This document shows, piece by piece, positions 53,401 through 61,539 of a stretch of DNA of 64,000 nucleotides. A model generated the notes under the pieces. That model ran no database searches. It was not told where the DNA came from and worked only from the letters and a program-made list of their open reading frames with translations. Both the position numbers and the translations under genes were made by a program. Position 1 is the stretch's first letter. Each line of letters begins with the position of its first letter. Source of the DNA: CAMLIZ01 sp966212505 (GTDB taxonomy: Bacteria; Pseudomonadota; Gammaproteobacteria; Burkholderiales; Burkholderiaceae_C). The stretch spans positions 1 to 64,000 of the forward strand of contig CBIHRS010000005.1 of the NCBI GenBank assembly GCA_966212505.1, given 5' to 3'.

Positions 53401-56171
53401 AGGCCGGCGAATACCTCAATCTGTCGATCGAGGCCAATCGCAGCCCGCTGCTTGCAGCGCCCCTGGCTGATCTATCGGCAGCGCAAGGAGCCCCGCTTCG
53501 CTATACCGTTGCAGCTTCGTCGTTCTCAGATCCGGATGGCGGGGCATTGCGCTACGCCGCAACCCTGGCAGACGGAACACCGCTGCCTGGCTGGCTCGTA
53601 TTTGATCCTGCGACGAGAACATTCAGTGGGACGCCGGCAACGTTGGGCACCACCAGTGTCAAGGTCACAGCAAGCGATGCTGGCAACTTGTCGGCAAGCG
53701 ATGTGTTCGACATTGTCGTCAGCGTGCAGAACCTGAGTTTGTCAGGCTCGGCTGCTTCTGACACGCTCACTGGCGGCACCGGCAACGACAGCGTGCTGGG
53801 ACTGGGGGCCGATGACCTGCTGGTGGGGAATGCGGGCAACGACACGTTGGATGGGGGGGGCGGTGTCGACACAATGCAAGGGGGCGCCGGCGATGACATC
53901 TATGTCGTCGACAACGCGTCCGATGTCATCGTCGAAAACGCGGGCGAGGGTGTGGACAAGGTCAACAGTTCGTTGAGTTGGACGCTTGGCGCCAACGTGG
54001 AGCAATTGACGCTGACCGGATCATCGGCGATCAATGGTGTTGGAAACACCTTGGACAACCGGCTGGTGGGCAACGGTGCCGCAAATAGCTTGACCGGCGG
54101 AGCCGGCAACGACACGGTCGATGGTCAGGGTGGCGCCGACACGCTTGTAGGCGGAGCGGGTGACGACGTCTATGTCGTTGACAACGCCGCTGACGTGATA
54201 ACCGAAGTGGCCGGAGAAGGCACCGACCGTGTGTTCACATGGGTGAACTGGACGCTGGGTGCCGAACTGGAGAATTTGACGCTTAGCGGTACCGCAGGGC
54301 TGAGTGGCACCGGCAATGCGCTGAACAACTATCTGATCGGCAATAGCGCGGCCAACATGCTGAGCGGAGGCGCTGGGAACGACACGCTCGACGGCGTGGC
54401 CGGCGCGGATACCCTGGTTGGCGGCACGGGTGACGACGCCTACGTGGTCGACAACGTCGCCGATGTCATCGTCGAAAACGCAGGTGAAGGCACGGATCGG
54501 GTTGTCAGCTCCGTGAACTGGACGCTGGGGGCTGACCTGGAGAACCTGACGCTCAGCGGCACTGCGGGGTTGAGCGGTACCGGCAATGCGCTCAACAACT
54601 ATCTGATCGGAAACAGCGCAGCCAACACACTGACTGGTGGGGGAGGAAACGATACGCTCGATGGCCTTACCGGCACCGACACCATGATCGGTGGGTCGGG
54701 CGACGACGTGTACTACGTTGATACCGCGTTAGATGTGATCGTCGAAAACGTCGGCGAGGGCTTGGACAAGGTCAACAGTTCGTTGAGTTGGACGCTTGGC
54801 GCCAACGTGGAGCAATTGACGCTGACCGGATCATCGGCGATCAATGGTGTTGGAAACACCTTGGACAACCGGCTGGTGGGCAACGGTGCCGCAAATAGCT
54901 TGACCGGCGGAGCCGGCAACGACACGGTCGATGGTCAGGGTGGCGCCGACACGCTTGTAGGCGGAGCGGGTGACGACGTCTATGTCGTTGACAACGCCGC
55001 TGACGTGGTAACCGAAGTGGCCGGAGAAGGGACGGACCGGGTGTTCACCTGGGTGAACTGGACGCTGGGTGCCGAACTGGAAAACCTGACGCTCAGTGGT
55101 GCCGCCGGGTTGAGCGGTACGGGAAATGCACTGAACAACTCTCTGATAGGAAACAGTGCGGCCAATGTACTGAGCGGTGGGGCGGGGAATGACACGCTCG
55201 ATGGGCAGGCGGGTGCCGATACCTTGATTGGAGGCACGGGTGATGACGCTTATGTTGTCGACAACGTGGCTGATGTCATCACCGAGAACGTTGGTGAGGG
55301 CATCGATCGAGTGGTGAGCTCGGTGAGTTGGACCCTGGGTTCCGCAATCGAGAACTTGACGCTCACTGGCACCTCGGGGCTGAGCGGTACTGGCAATGCG
55401 CTCAACAACTACTTGATCGGAAACAGCGCAGCCAACACGTTAACGGGCGGGGCGGGGAACGACATCCTCGATGGGCAGGCAGGGGCGGACACTTTGGTCG
55501 GCGGCCTGGGAGATGATGGCTATATCGTGGACAACGCCTCAGATGTCATTGCGGAGAACGTTGGGGAAGGCATAGACCGAGTTTCCAGTGCATTGAGCTG
55601 GACGCTGGGGGCCAACGTCGAGAACCTGACATTGAGTGGTGCCGGTTCCATCAACGGGACGGGCAATTCGCTTTCCAATTGGTTGACAGGCAACGCAGGA
55701 AGCAACGTCCTCAGCGGACTCGACGGCAATGACCGGATCGATGGCGGTGCGGGCAATGACACACTAATCGGCGGCCTCGGGTCTGATGTCTACATGTTTG
55801 GCAAGACCTATGGCGTCGATACCGTTCAGGAGAATGACGCATCTGCAGGTGTCAAAGATCGCGTCGAGTTTGGTACGGGCATCGCCACCGGTGATACAAG
55901 TTTTGTCCGGAGCGGCAATGATCTGCAGGTGCTCATTGCAGGCACTGCCGACAAACTCGTTCTCCAGAACTGGTATCTCGGCAACTCCTATCACGTGGAA
56001 GAGTTTGCCTACAAGGACGGAACAGTCCTCACCGATGCCCAGGTGCAAGGCTTGGTCAGTGCGATGGCTGCGTTTGCTGCTCCGGCTAGCGTGGATTCAC
56101 GATCGTCGGACTTCTTCGATGGGCGGAGGCAACGCGGAGACCAAGTGCTTGCCGCCAATGCCATAGCCTAA
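47454..56171 (+). CDS. Giant RTX protein, probable cargo of the type I exporter
   Basis: 2905 residues. Residues 1-570 are unrecognised, with a Gly/Ala-rich hydrophobic stretch at about 336-382 that could insert into membranes. A first RTX block follows at about 576-652. Residues from about 780 hold many calcium-binding GGxGxDxLx nonapeptide blocks separated by HCBP-type segments. Two Ig/cadherin-like (He_PIG) modules lie at about 1896-2092, then seven 90-residue repeats (2127-2756) and a C-terminal region with the usual type I secretion character. No signal peptide. GC is about 45-55% up to about 49.7 kb and about 65% beyond. Toxin, bacteriocin or adhesin are all possible. Confidence 0.93.
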   Translation: MSIDYRTAIGELTSAGANNTVASLFDLVGRVTGKVSYARPGDTYLLFSGLMPDGVTRTGAIAAELVSQGPGNVYDIGTSEVGKLLDDLRFNKALEDAVSKELFGIPASSANSSQILEIQKQAKLYKEGVNLSGERISATSLWDIASHNFVAEANGNFRVIAPRQLADLSVFVTSELPALLENPNIGFIDGVPRESLLALRNSRGLDAVRQIIVNNSLTQVVYTGLSETYVGEYLSVTPESLSSIPRDSPRVKVMNDYLAGLSDAERTYLRSGQTLIRDLGKAGTIVGTTMLKVLGPVSILLGLGLAARDAAAAESEGRHEDAKEIIKLWAVDLGGSTLGQFAAGAVAALGAAALVSAGVLTAPVAGAIVLGATLLGGYFGGDGAKELYQLLKDRDENGRRDIFDKLSNLFFGATWAFRELPDDFRAVAEYSIDASLSRDEIVDRAKSDIAWRYALRELNSFVVPDADYAKHDGDASLDLYNEVTGVGTMTERFLADRAAMLSWLIQFEVKGARDDDDLPRSGSKPYNEEWDTWAVNGNWDYVDLSRHLPGGAPLTLVIDGTGVSSADHQVIFGTSSGDSIKGKSISDWLYGMSGNDSIDGLDGDDYVEGDAGNDLLSGGNGTDTLVGGAGDDTLDGGSGDDSLTGGVGNDAYFFSTGWGNDVIYDVDGNGTLRLPGYDAGLPAGQRLNSNQWSDANRKVFYTLVDGEQGKRDLIISFADRVDTVRVRDWAPARSFGIVLPDVPTSPPTTNTFTGDFHKKAGTSGLYAVGVDYNYVSDGAQPDAPDSIVGTTQADRMLGLGGNDLLMGLDGNDLLDGGAGDDLLLGGMGANTIFGGDGNDFIYGSGNGPWNFNAANRATPPAVTAAGPELARGFDWVAYNSLDMNVWSVAGIANPATVVSPEGDVLDGGAGNDHIVGGVGRDFIVGGTGNDFVYGLLGNDVISGGDGNDSLTGDGPAVVGLNLSMPANQNGNDLIDGGAGKDLLVGEGGNDTLNGGTDDDVLWGDGSYDGETPAQYSSSDILDGGDGNDWMSGGGGGDELRGGSGDDLMWGDYTQAAIDPAFHGADTLDGGDGNDTMMGAGGDDFLYGGAGNDAVWGDAPVSMLSLSANGNDFIDVGDGDDAVEGGGGSDTILGGMGVDTLSGNEGNDFIAGGSGDDKIYGNDGNDTLEGGGGTDYLEGGLGDDVYVIGRGDMPADATGKVETIVDGGGNDTVVLEGIGSHDIAGVVIGDSSLLLSIVGGDSVIADTAVERFSLSDRSTLGMAEMAGHYALTPGNVHLDNGRTGVLGGLRDDNIVYADSAGGGLTVSGGRGNDNINIGGSGNTYLFGRGDGSDVVADGALLADGSYGSRGASRIVFSEGISAADIRLAFNPAAFTTTCDTTPLFVQLAGTGDQIGISGFKGDITAPLSIDRLVFGDGSEVTLAQLIASNGFDIAGTDATDTLQGTAAVDHINGGGGDDHLVGGKGDDVLDGGAGNDSISPGEGNDRILFGRGDGKDDLSNDSIIGDGSRADVLEFKAGVAPSDVIVRTLLGGGSSGSSGVIELAIAGTNDSIAVRYKFGGDAAAFQECAIQQVKFADGTVWSSQDIAARLCQGAAGDDRLVGTKSGDSINGYAGADTVFAGAGDDTISGGSGNDTLSGEGGNDVYLFGRGDGNDVISQDYSTGSKLNVLQFKAGLLPADVTALRSGQDLLLQIAGSADSVLVSYFFLNDAPSNPYNPIQQIRFGDGTTWSLADIASRTYVDAATAGADTVHGTIGSDVIDGKAGADTLYGDDGNDTLIGGMGNDYLVGGRGNDVFTFNIGDGADNIDATDALSAVDTLRFGAGIAETDVRPMRSGNHLFFFVKGNADQVGVVNYFAAGTSVGGVSQDARIDRVEFASGAVWDQAMIQTMMDRVANNHAPTINTFLPTLNARADNAFSYVVPANTIVDADSWDSITYSIAMADGTAVPSWLHIDAATRTLYGTPPPSSVGPFQFVLWGTDVYGAKAGEYLNLSIEANRSPLLAAPLADLSAAQGAPLRYTVAASSFSDPDGGALRYAATLADGTPLPGWLVFDPATRTFSGTPATLGTTSVKVTASDAGNLSASDVFDIVVSVQNLSLSGSAASDTLTGGTGNDSVLGLGADDLLVGNAGNDTLDGGGGVDTMQGGAGDDIYVVDNASDVIVENAGEGVDKVNSSLSWTLGANVEQLTLTGSSAINGVGNTLDNRLVGNGAANSLTGGAGNDTVDGQGGADTLVGGAGDDVYVVDNAADVITEVAGEGTDRVFTWVNWTLGAELENLTLSGTAGLSGTGNALNNYLIGNSAANMLSGGAGNDTLDGVAGADTLVGGTGDDAYVVDNVADVIVENAGEGTDRVVSSVNWTLGADLENLTLSGTAGLSGTGNALNNYLIGNSAANTLTGGGGNDTLDGLTGTDTMIGGSGDDVYYVDTALDVIVENVGEGLDKVNSSLSWTLGANVEQLTLTGSSAINGVGNTLDNRLVGNGAANSLTGGAGNDTVDGQGGADTLVGGAGDDVYVVDNAADVVTEVAGEGTDRVFTWVNWTLGAELENLTLSGAAGLSGTGNALNNSLIGNSAANVLSGGAGNDTLDGQAGADTLIGGTGDDAYVVDNVADVITENVGEGIDRVVSSVSWTLGSAIENLTLTGTSGLSGTGNALNNYLIGNSAANTLTGGAGNDILDGQAGADTLVGGLGDDGYIVDNASDVIAENVGEGIDRVSSALSWTLGANVENLTLSGAGSINGTGNSLSNWLTGNAGSNVLSGLDGNDRIDGGAGNDTLIGGLGSDVYMFGKTYGVDTVQENDASAGVKDRVEFGTGIATGDTSFVRSGNDLQVLIAGTADKLVLQNWYLGNSYHVEEFAYKDGTVLTDAQVQGLVSAMAAFAAPASVDSRSSDFFDGRRQRGDQVLAANAIA
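53831..55720 (+). repeat. Seven tandem 270-bp repeats within the RTX gene
   Basis: Each unit encodes 90 residues: an RTX nonapeptide pair, DDVYVVDN-type strand, SWTLGA turn, LTLSG strand and NNYLIGN segment. The Trp codon in WTLG lies at 53979, 54249, 54519, 54789, 55059, 55329 and 55599, exactly 270 bases apart with no insertion or deletion. A stretch of 245 bases (53953-54197) is repeated without change at 54763-55007, three units later, showing a recent block duplication or gene conversion. Confidence 0.92.
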
Positions 56172-56193
56172 CCACGGCCAGCGGCGGCATGGC

Positions 56194-59100
56194 TCAAGCC
56201 GCAGTTGATTCGTTCTCCGCGGGTTGTGTTCGCTGGAGGTGCTTGTACAGCGCCTCCAGCGGCATCGGCTTGGCGAAGAAGTAGCCCTGGCCCATCTCGC
56301 AGCCCAGGCTGCGCAGGAACTCCATCTGCTCGGCCGTCTCGATGCCCTCGGCCAGCACCTTGAGCTTGAGGCCGTGGCCCATGGCGACCACCGAGGTGGC
56401 GATGGCGGCGTCGCGCTCGCTGTGGGGCAGGCCGCGCACGAAGCTGCGGTCGAGCTTGAGCTTGGCCACCGGAAAGCGCGTGAGGTAGCTGAGGCTCGAA
56501 TAGCCGGTGCCGAAGTCGTCGATCGCCAGGCCCACGCCCATGGCCCGCAGGCGCTGCATCGCGGCGATGGAGGCATCGGGGTTCTCGACCACCATCGATT
56601 CGGTGATCTCGAGCTCCAGGTCCTCCGCCTCCCAGCCGGCATTGCCCAGCGCCTCGGTGATCACCGAGCTCAGGTTGTTGGCGCGCAGCTGGCGAGGCGA
56701 GAGGTTGACCGCCACCTTCAGCCGCTGGCCGCAGCGCTGGCGCAGCAGGCTCATCTCCATGCAGGCGGTGCGCAGCACCCATTCGCCGATGCCCACGATC
56801 AGGCCGGTGTCCTCGGCAATGGGAATGAAGTCGACCGGCGACACGAAGCCGCGGGTCTCGTGCTGCCAGCGCAGCAGCGCCTCCACGCCGATGATCTCAC
56901 CGGTTTCCAGCGACACCAGCGGCTGGTAGTGCAGTGAGAGTTCGTCGCGCTCCAGCGCCAGGCGCAGGTCGCCTTCGAGCTCGAGCCGCTTGGCCGAGGC
57001 GGTGTGCATCTGCGGCGTGTAGAGCGTGTAGCCGTTGCGTCCGCTGGTCTTGCTCTGGTACATGGCCACGTCGGCACTGCGCAGCAGTGTGGGCAGGTCT
57101 TCGCCATCCTGCGGATAGCAGGCGATGCCGATGCTGGGCGTGACGGTGAGCTTGTGGTTGCCGGCCTGCACCGTCTCGGTCATGGCCTGCAGCAGCTTGC
57201 CGGCGACACGCTCGGCCTGCTGGGCCGAATCGATGTTGGGCAGCAGGATCACGAATTCGTCGCCGCCCATGCGCGCCACCGTGTCGCTGGCGCGCACCAC
57301 GTGCTTCAGCCGTGCCGCCACCGTGCACAGCACCACGTCACCCGCATGGTGGCCGAGCGAATCGTTGATCTGCTTGAAGCGGTCGAGGTCGAGCAGCAGC
57401 ACCGCCATGCGCTTGCCGGTCTGGCGCACGCCGTCGATCGCCAGCGCCGCGCGCTCTTGCAGCAGCGTGCGGTTGGGCAGGCCGGTGAGCTCGTCGTGGT
57501 GCGCCATGTGGCGGATGTAGGTCTCGCTGCGCTTGCGCTCGGTGATGTCGTAGGCGATGCCGAGGAAACCGCCGAGGCGCCCATGCGTATCGCGCAGCGG
57601 CGCCAGTGCCAGCACCACCGGCACGTGGCTGCCGTCCTTGCACACGTAGGTGCACTCCATCTCGTCGCTCTGGCCGCGCATCGCGCGCACGCCCAGCACG
57701 CTGGCCGGCGTGACCGGCTGGCCCGTCTCGGCGCTGAGGCGGGCCGCGTGGGCGGCGAGTTCCTCGGGCAGCAGCACGGTGCGCGCGGCGTCCTTGCCGA
57801 TCAGCTCGCCCGGGGCATAGCCGAGCATGCGTTCGCCGGCAGGGTTGATGCTGCGGATGCGGCCCATGCGGTCGGTGGCGATCACGCAGAACGGCGCGCA
57901 GGCCAGGATGGTGTCGTTGAGGTGGCCGGCCTCGTCGGCCAGGGCCCGCGCGCGCTTCAGTTCGCTCACGTCGCTGAGCAGCAGCACGTAGCTTTGCGCG
58001 CTGTCGTCGAGCACGGCCTCGCTGGCGGCCACCAGCAGCGTGGTGTCGCGGCCCTCGGCCTGGTGCGTGACCTCGGCGCGCCATTGCCGCACCGGGCCGT
58101 CGCCGGCAGGGGCGTCGGCCAGCTGCTGGCGCATGGCCTGCAGGTCGATCGGCAGCAGGTCGGTGAGCTGCCGGCCGTTCACTGCATCGTCGCCCAGGCC
58201 GAGCAGCGCCCGTGCGGCGGGGTTGGCGGTGAGCACGTGGCCGCTGGCGTCGATCGCGATGATGCCTTCGGCCGCGTTGTCGAGCACGGTGCGCACCCGT
58301 GTCTCGCTGACGCGGTAGGCCTCGCTGAGCTGGTCGGCCAGTTCGACTGCGCGGCCGCGCATGTTGAGCAGCGTGCCGACCAGCAGCGTGAGCACGCCGG
58401 TGAGCGTGAGGCCGCCGGTGAGCACGAGTTCGGAGCGGCTCGAGGGCTGGATGGCATCGAAGTCCGGCAGCGTGGCCAGGTGCAGCGTCCAGTGCCGGCC
58501 CGCCACCTCGAGAACGCGGGTGACTTCGAAGCTGGGCTTGAAGCGCGGGATCGCGCGCGCGGCGCTGCGGTGCGATTCATACAGCAGGCGCGCATCGGCG
58601 GCCGGCCCGTCGCCGTCCCACAGCTCCACCAGCAGGTCGTCGGCCCGGCGCTTGACGAGCGCATCCATCAGCACCGGCAGGTTCAGCGGCGAATAGATCC
58701 AGCCGCTCAAGGCGTCGCGGCGCTGCGCCGGCGTGTCCAGGGCCTGGTTCTTGCGATACAGCGGCAGGAAGAGCAGGGCGCCGCGGTAGCTCTTCTGGTC
58801 CATGTCTCGCAACAGGTCCAGCGAGCCCGAGAGGGTGGGCAGGCCGGTGTCGCGCGCGGTCTCGAGCGCATGGCGGCGCGTGGGCTCCGACAGCAGGTCG
58901 AAACCGAGCACGCGCTGGTTGCGGCTGTTGAAGGGCTCGCGGTAGAACACCGGCGCATACAGCGGCCGCTCGCCTGCGGGCCAGACGTTGTAGGCCGGGA
59001 ATCCCTCGCGCCTGACGGCGGCCACGTGGGCTTGCAGCTGCGACGACGGCACGACCACGGCATAGCCGATGCCGGTGAGCCCCGGGAAGCTGTCGGCCAG

Positions 59101-59415
59101 GTTCAGGCCCTCGGCGAAGGCGCGCCAGTCGGCGCGGGTGACGTCATCGGACGCAGCGAACAGCGCCGCGGCGCTGCGCAGCAGCCGCTGCGTCTCGTTG
59201 ACGCGCAGCTGCAGGTCGCCCTCGATGTCGCTCACCTGGCGGTCGAAGCGCACCTGGTTGGCCTCGCGCTCGCTCGCCAGGCTGTAGCGCCATGCGGCGA
59301 TCGACAGGGCGATGCCGCCGGCCACCAGCACGAACAGGATCGCCCAGCCCCAGCGGGGCATCAGCGAAGGGCTGTTCGTGGCAGGCAGCGTCGGGGGTGC
59401 GGGGAACGAGCGCAT
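56194..59415 (-). CDS. CHASE-PAS-GGDEF-EAL cyclic-di-GMP protein
   Basis: 1073 residues. Membrane helix at about 22-46, a periplasmic CHASE sensor at about 80-300, a second helix near 340-360, PAS domains near 378-490 and 510-625, GGDEF with intact G717-G-D-E-F721, and EAL with E845-A-L in GVEALLRWQHE. Both catalytic signatures look complete, so it could make and break cyclic di-GMP. Its gene converges with the RTX gene across 22 bases. A role in switching between motile and attached life is typical for the family; any link to the RTX protein is unproved. Confidence 0.94.
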   Translation of the reverse strand: MRSFPAPPTLPATNSPSLMPRWGWAILFVLVAGGIALSIAAWRYSLASEREANQVRFDRQVSDIEGDLQLRVNETQRLLRSAAALFAASDDVTRADWRAFAEGLNLADSFPGLTGIGYAVVVPSSQLQAHVAAVRREGFPAYNVWPAGERPLYAPVFYREPFNSRNQRVLGFDLLSEPTRRHALETARDTGLPTLSGSLDLLRDMDQKSYRGALLFLPLYRKNQALDTPAQRRDALSGWIYSPLNLPVLMDALVKRRADDLLVELWDGDGPAADARLLYESHRSAARAIPRFKPSFEVTRVLEVAGRHWTLHLATLPDFDAIQPSSRSELVLTGGLTLTGVLTLLVGTLLNMRGRAVELADQLSEAYRVSETRVRTVLDNAAEGIIAIDASGHVLTANPAARALLGLGDDAVNGRQLTDLLPIDLQAMRQQLADAPAGDGPVRQWRAEVTHQAEGRDTTLLVAASEAVLDDSAQSYVLLLSDVSELKRARALADEAGHLNDTILACAPFCVIATDRMGRIRSINPAGERMLGYAPGELIGKDAARTVLLPEELAAHAARLSAETGQPVTPASVLGVRAMRGQSDEMECTYVCKDGSHVPVVLALAPLRDTHGRLGGFLGIAYDITERKRSETYIRHMAHHDELTGLPNRTLLQERAALAIDGVRQTGKRMAVLLLDLDRFKQINDSLGHHAGDVVLCTVAARLKHVVRASDTVARMGGDEFVILLPNIDSAQQAERVAGKLLQAMTETVQAGNHKLTVTPSIGIACYPQDGEDLPTLLRSADVAMYQSKTSGRNGYTLYTPQMHTASAKRLELEGDLRLALERDELSLHYQPLVSLETGEIIGVEALLRWQHETRGFVSPVDFIPIAEDTGLIVGIGEWVLRTACMEMSLLRQRCGQRLKVAVNLSPRQLRANNLSSVITEALGNAGWEAEDLELEITESMVVENPDASIAAMQRLRAMGVGLAIDDFGTGYSSLSYLTRFPVAKLKLDRSFVRGLPHSERDAAIATSVVAMGHGLKLKVLAEGIETAEQMEFLRSLGCEMGQGYFFAKPMPLEALYKHLQRTQPAENESTAA

Positions 59416-59496
59416 CGCTTGTTTATCGGCTCGCTCGCGGCCGCGCTGAATGCGGAGAAATGCTTGCCTCGGCTCCCCGTTAATAATTCACGTGCA

Positions 59497-60450
59497 CTAT
59501 TGCGTCACCCGCCACAGCGCCTGCTGCCAGTCGGCGATGAAGCGCTGGATGTTGAAGCGCGCTTCGGCATCACGCCGCGCGGCCTCGCCCATGCGGCGCG
59601 CCTCGTCGGGATGTTCGAGCAGGCGCTGCATTGCCTCGACCAGCCGGTCGATCCGGGTGTCGACGAAACCGTTCTCCCCGTTGCGGATCACCGTGACCAG
59701 CTCGGTGGTGGCCAGCCCCACGATCGGAAGCCCGACCATCATCGCCTCGATGATCGACAGCCCCAGGCTGGTGTAGCGGATCGGGTTGAAGAAGAAGCGG
59801 TGGCGTGCCATGAAGCCCGGCAGCTCGGCATTGGGCACCTCGCCATGGCCGCCCGAGCGCTCGGCGCCCATGCCCACCAGCGTGAGCGGCACGCAGTCGG
59901 CCACCGCCTTGTACACGTCGGCGCCCAGCCGGCGGCCGCGGCGGTCGAGGTTGTTGACCACCGCCACGCCGCGCACCAGCTCGCCGCTGTAGCGCGCCGG
60001 CTGCAGCAGCTTCACGCCATGCTCGATCACCTGCGTGGGCGAATCGCGGCTGTCCCACATCAGCGCATTGAACGGCGTCACATGCACCAGCAGCACGTTG
60101 TGGTCGTTGACCCAGTGCGGCGTGTTGGTGGGGTGCTCCTGCGGCGGGTCGTGCTCGAGGTAGATGCGCGGCAGGCGCTGCTGCGCCGCCGAGAGCAGCG
60201 TGAACTGCTCGCGCTCGTAGGCCTCGCGCGACTGGAACAGCACCACGTCGAACTCCATGTCGCGGATGCGGTTCACATGGGCCTCGTGCACGTTGGGGCC
60301 CCAGGGCAGGGTGCCGCTGCGGCCGCTGTGGTGCACCGAGCGCTCGTCGTCGGTGACCAGGTAGAAGTCGTGCGGCACCTGCGTCAGGTAGTACAGGTAG
60401 TTGCCGTGCACGTGCCAGGTGAGGATGCGCAGGCGTTTGTCGTGGGCCAT
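59497..60450 (-). CDS. GT4-like glycosyltransferase
   Basis: 317 residues from ATG at 60450. GT-B-like: an N-terminal half beginning LRILTWHVHGNYLYYL, and a donor half with HRFFFNPIRYTSLGLSIIEAMMVGLPIVGLA, the GT4-type donor-binding region, then a helical tail. The start overlaps the end of the GT9 gene by 67 bases, an unusually long overlap, but the conserved LRILTW stretch begins at residue 7 and forces an upstream start. Last gene of the glycan cluster. Sugar and acceptor unknown. 81 bases separate it from the GGDEF-EAL gene. Confidence 0.85.
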   Translation of the reverse strand: MAHDKRLRILTWHVHGNYLYYLTQVPHDFYLVTDDERSVHHSGRSGTLPWGPNVHEAHVNRIRDMEFDVVLFQSREAYEREQFTLLSAAQQRLPRIYLEHDPPQEHPTNTPHWVNDHNVLLVHVTPFNALMWDSRDSPTQVIEHGVKLLQPARYSGELVRGVAVVNNLDRRGRRLGADVYKAVADCVPLTLVGMGAERSGGHGEVPNAELPGFMARHRFFFNPIRYTSLGLSIIEAMMVGLPIVGLATTELVTVIRNGENGFVDTRIDRLVEAMQRLLEHPDEARRMGEAARRDAEARFNIQRFIADWQQALWRVTQ

Positions 60451-61532
60451 GGTGTTGAGGTGGTGGCTTGTTCGAGGAGCGAGAACGCTTCGGCGATCAC
60501 CCGTTCGGGCGGGATGGCCGTGGCGCACTCGTGCTGGGTCGGGCAATGGGCGTGCGCGCAGGGGCGGCACGGCAGGTCGTGCCACAGCACGCGATGGCGC
60601 ACGGCATCGAGCGGTGCCCAGCGCGCCACGTCGGCGCCGGAGCTGACGATCACGCTCGGGGTGCGCAGCGCGGTGGCCACGTGGGACAGCCCGGTGTCGT
60701 TGCTCACGAGCAGGGTCGCGCGTTCGAGCAGCGCGCCCAGCATCCACAGGTCGGTGCGGCCGGTGAGGTCGACGGCGGGGCGCTGCATCAGGGCCAGCAG
60801 CTCGGTGGTCAGCGGGGCTTCGCTCGTGGTGCCGGTGACGACGATGGCCAGGCCCCTTGCGGCGAGCGCATCGGCCACCGCGGCAAAGCGCTGCACCGGC
60901 CAGCGGCGCGAGGCGAGCTGCGAGCCGGGATGCACCACGACGAAGGGCTGTGCCGTGTCGAACGCGCCGGGCCACAACGTGCGCAGCCGTTCGCGATCGG
61001 CAGCCCTGACCGGCAGCTCCAGGTGTTCGCCCTGGCGCGGCAGTCCGAGCGCATCGGTGAGCGCGAGGCAGCGTTCGATCTCGTGCCCATGCTCGGGCCA
61101 TGGCGTGAACAGCCGCGGCTCGGGGCAGAACTGGCCGGGACGGAAGAAGCCCGCGGTGTGCTGCGCGCCGAAGCTGGCCACCAGTGGGTTCGAGACGCCG
61201 CCGCTGCCATGAAGCTGCAGCGCGAGGTCGAAGCGATGAGCCTGCATCTCGGCCAGGAACGCAGGCAGCGCGTCCAGTTGCGGAGGCTGCTCCGGCAGCC
61301 CGGGGTAGCCCGGGAAGGCCACGAAGCGATCGACCGCGCGCAGGCGCTGCACCCAGGCCTGCGCCCAACGCAGGCCGACGAGCGTGATCTCGGCCGCAGG
61401 GTAGGCCGCACGCACGGCCCTCAGTGCCGGCACGGCACACAACAGATCGCCGAGCATCAGCGCGCGGAACACGGCGATGCGCCCGACCGATGCCGGTGGG
61501 ATCGGCGAAGTGGCCAAGTCCGGGCAGCCCAC
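60384..61532 (-). CDS. GT9-family (heptosyltransferase-like) glycosyltransferase
   Basis: 382 residues if started at GTG 61532, which has GAGGTGG just before it and lies eight bases after the GT2 stop; another GTG is two codons upstream. The N-terminal IAVFRALMLGDLLCAVPALRA and the donor-site SNDTGLSHVATALRTPSV are classic for GT9 LPS heptosyltransferases. It therefore probably adds heptose, or a similar sugar, to a lipid-linked or protein-linked glycan. A CRPCAHAHCPTQHEC segment near residue 340 shows clustered Cys and His, common in this subgroup. The C-terminal 22 residues overlap the next gene. Confidence 0.87.
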   Translation of the reverse strand: MGCPDLATSPIPPASVGRIAVFRALMLGDLLCAVPALRAVRAAYPAAEITLVGLRWAQAWVQRLRAVDRFVAFPGYPGLPEQPPQLDALPAFLAEMQAHRFDLALQLHGSGGVSNPLVASFGAQHTAGFFRPGQFCPEPRLFTPWPEHGHEIERCLALTDALGLPRQGEHLELPVRAADRERLRTLWPGAFDTAQPFVVVHPGSQLASRRWPVQRFAAVADALAARGLAIVVTGTTSEAPLTTELLALMQRPAVDLTGRTDLWMLGALLERATLLVSNDTGLSHVATALRTPSVIVSSGADVARWAPLDAVRHRVLWHDLPCRPCAHAHCPTQHECATAIPPERVIAEAFSLLEQATTSTPWPTTNACASSPGTCTATTCTT

Positions 61533-61539
61533 CGCCACC

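Noticed and set aside
53831..55720. Possible CRISPR or non-coding satellite array
   Set aside because: The 270-bp units stay in frame inside the RTX gene and encode RTX repeats; units are far too long for CRISPR repeats.
41580..56171. Classical acylated haemolysin operon
   Set aside because: There is no HlyC-type acyltransferase gene, and the RTX protein does not show the usual toxin layout before its repeats.
57004..61212. Open plus-strand frame of 1402 codons opposite the GGDEF-EAL and glycosyltransferase genes
   Set aside because: Runs across several genes on the other strand and has the same low-complexity antisense composition.
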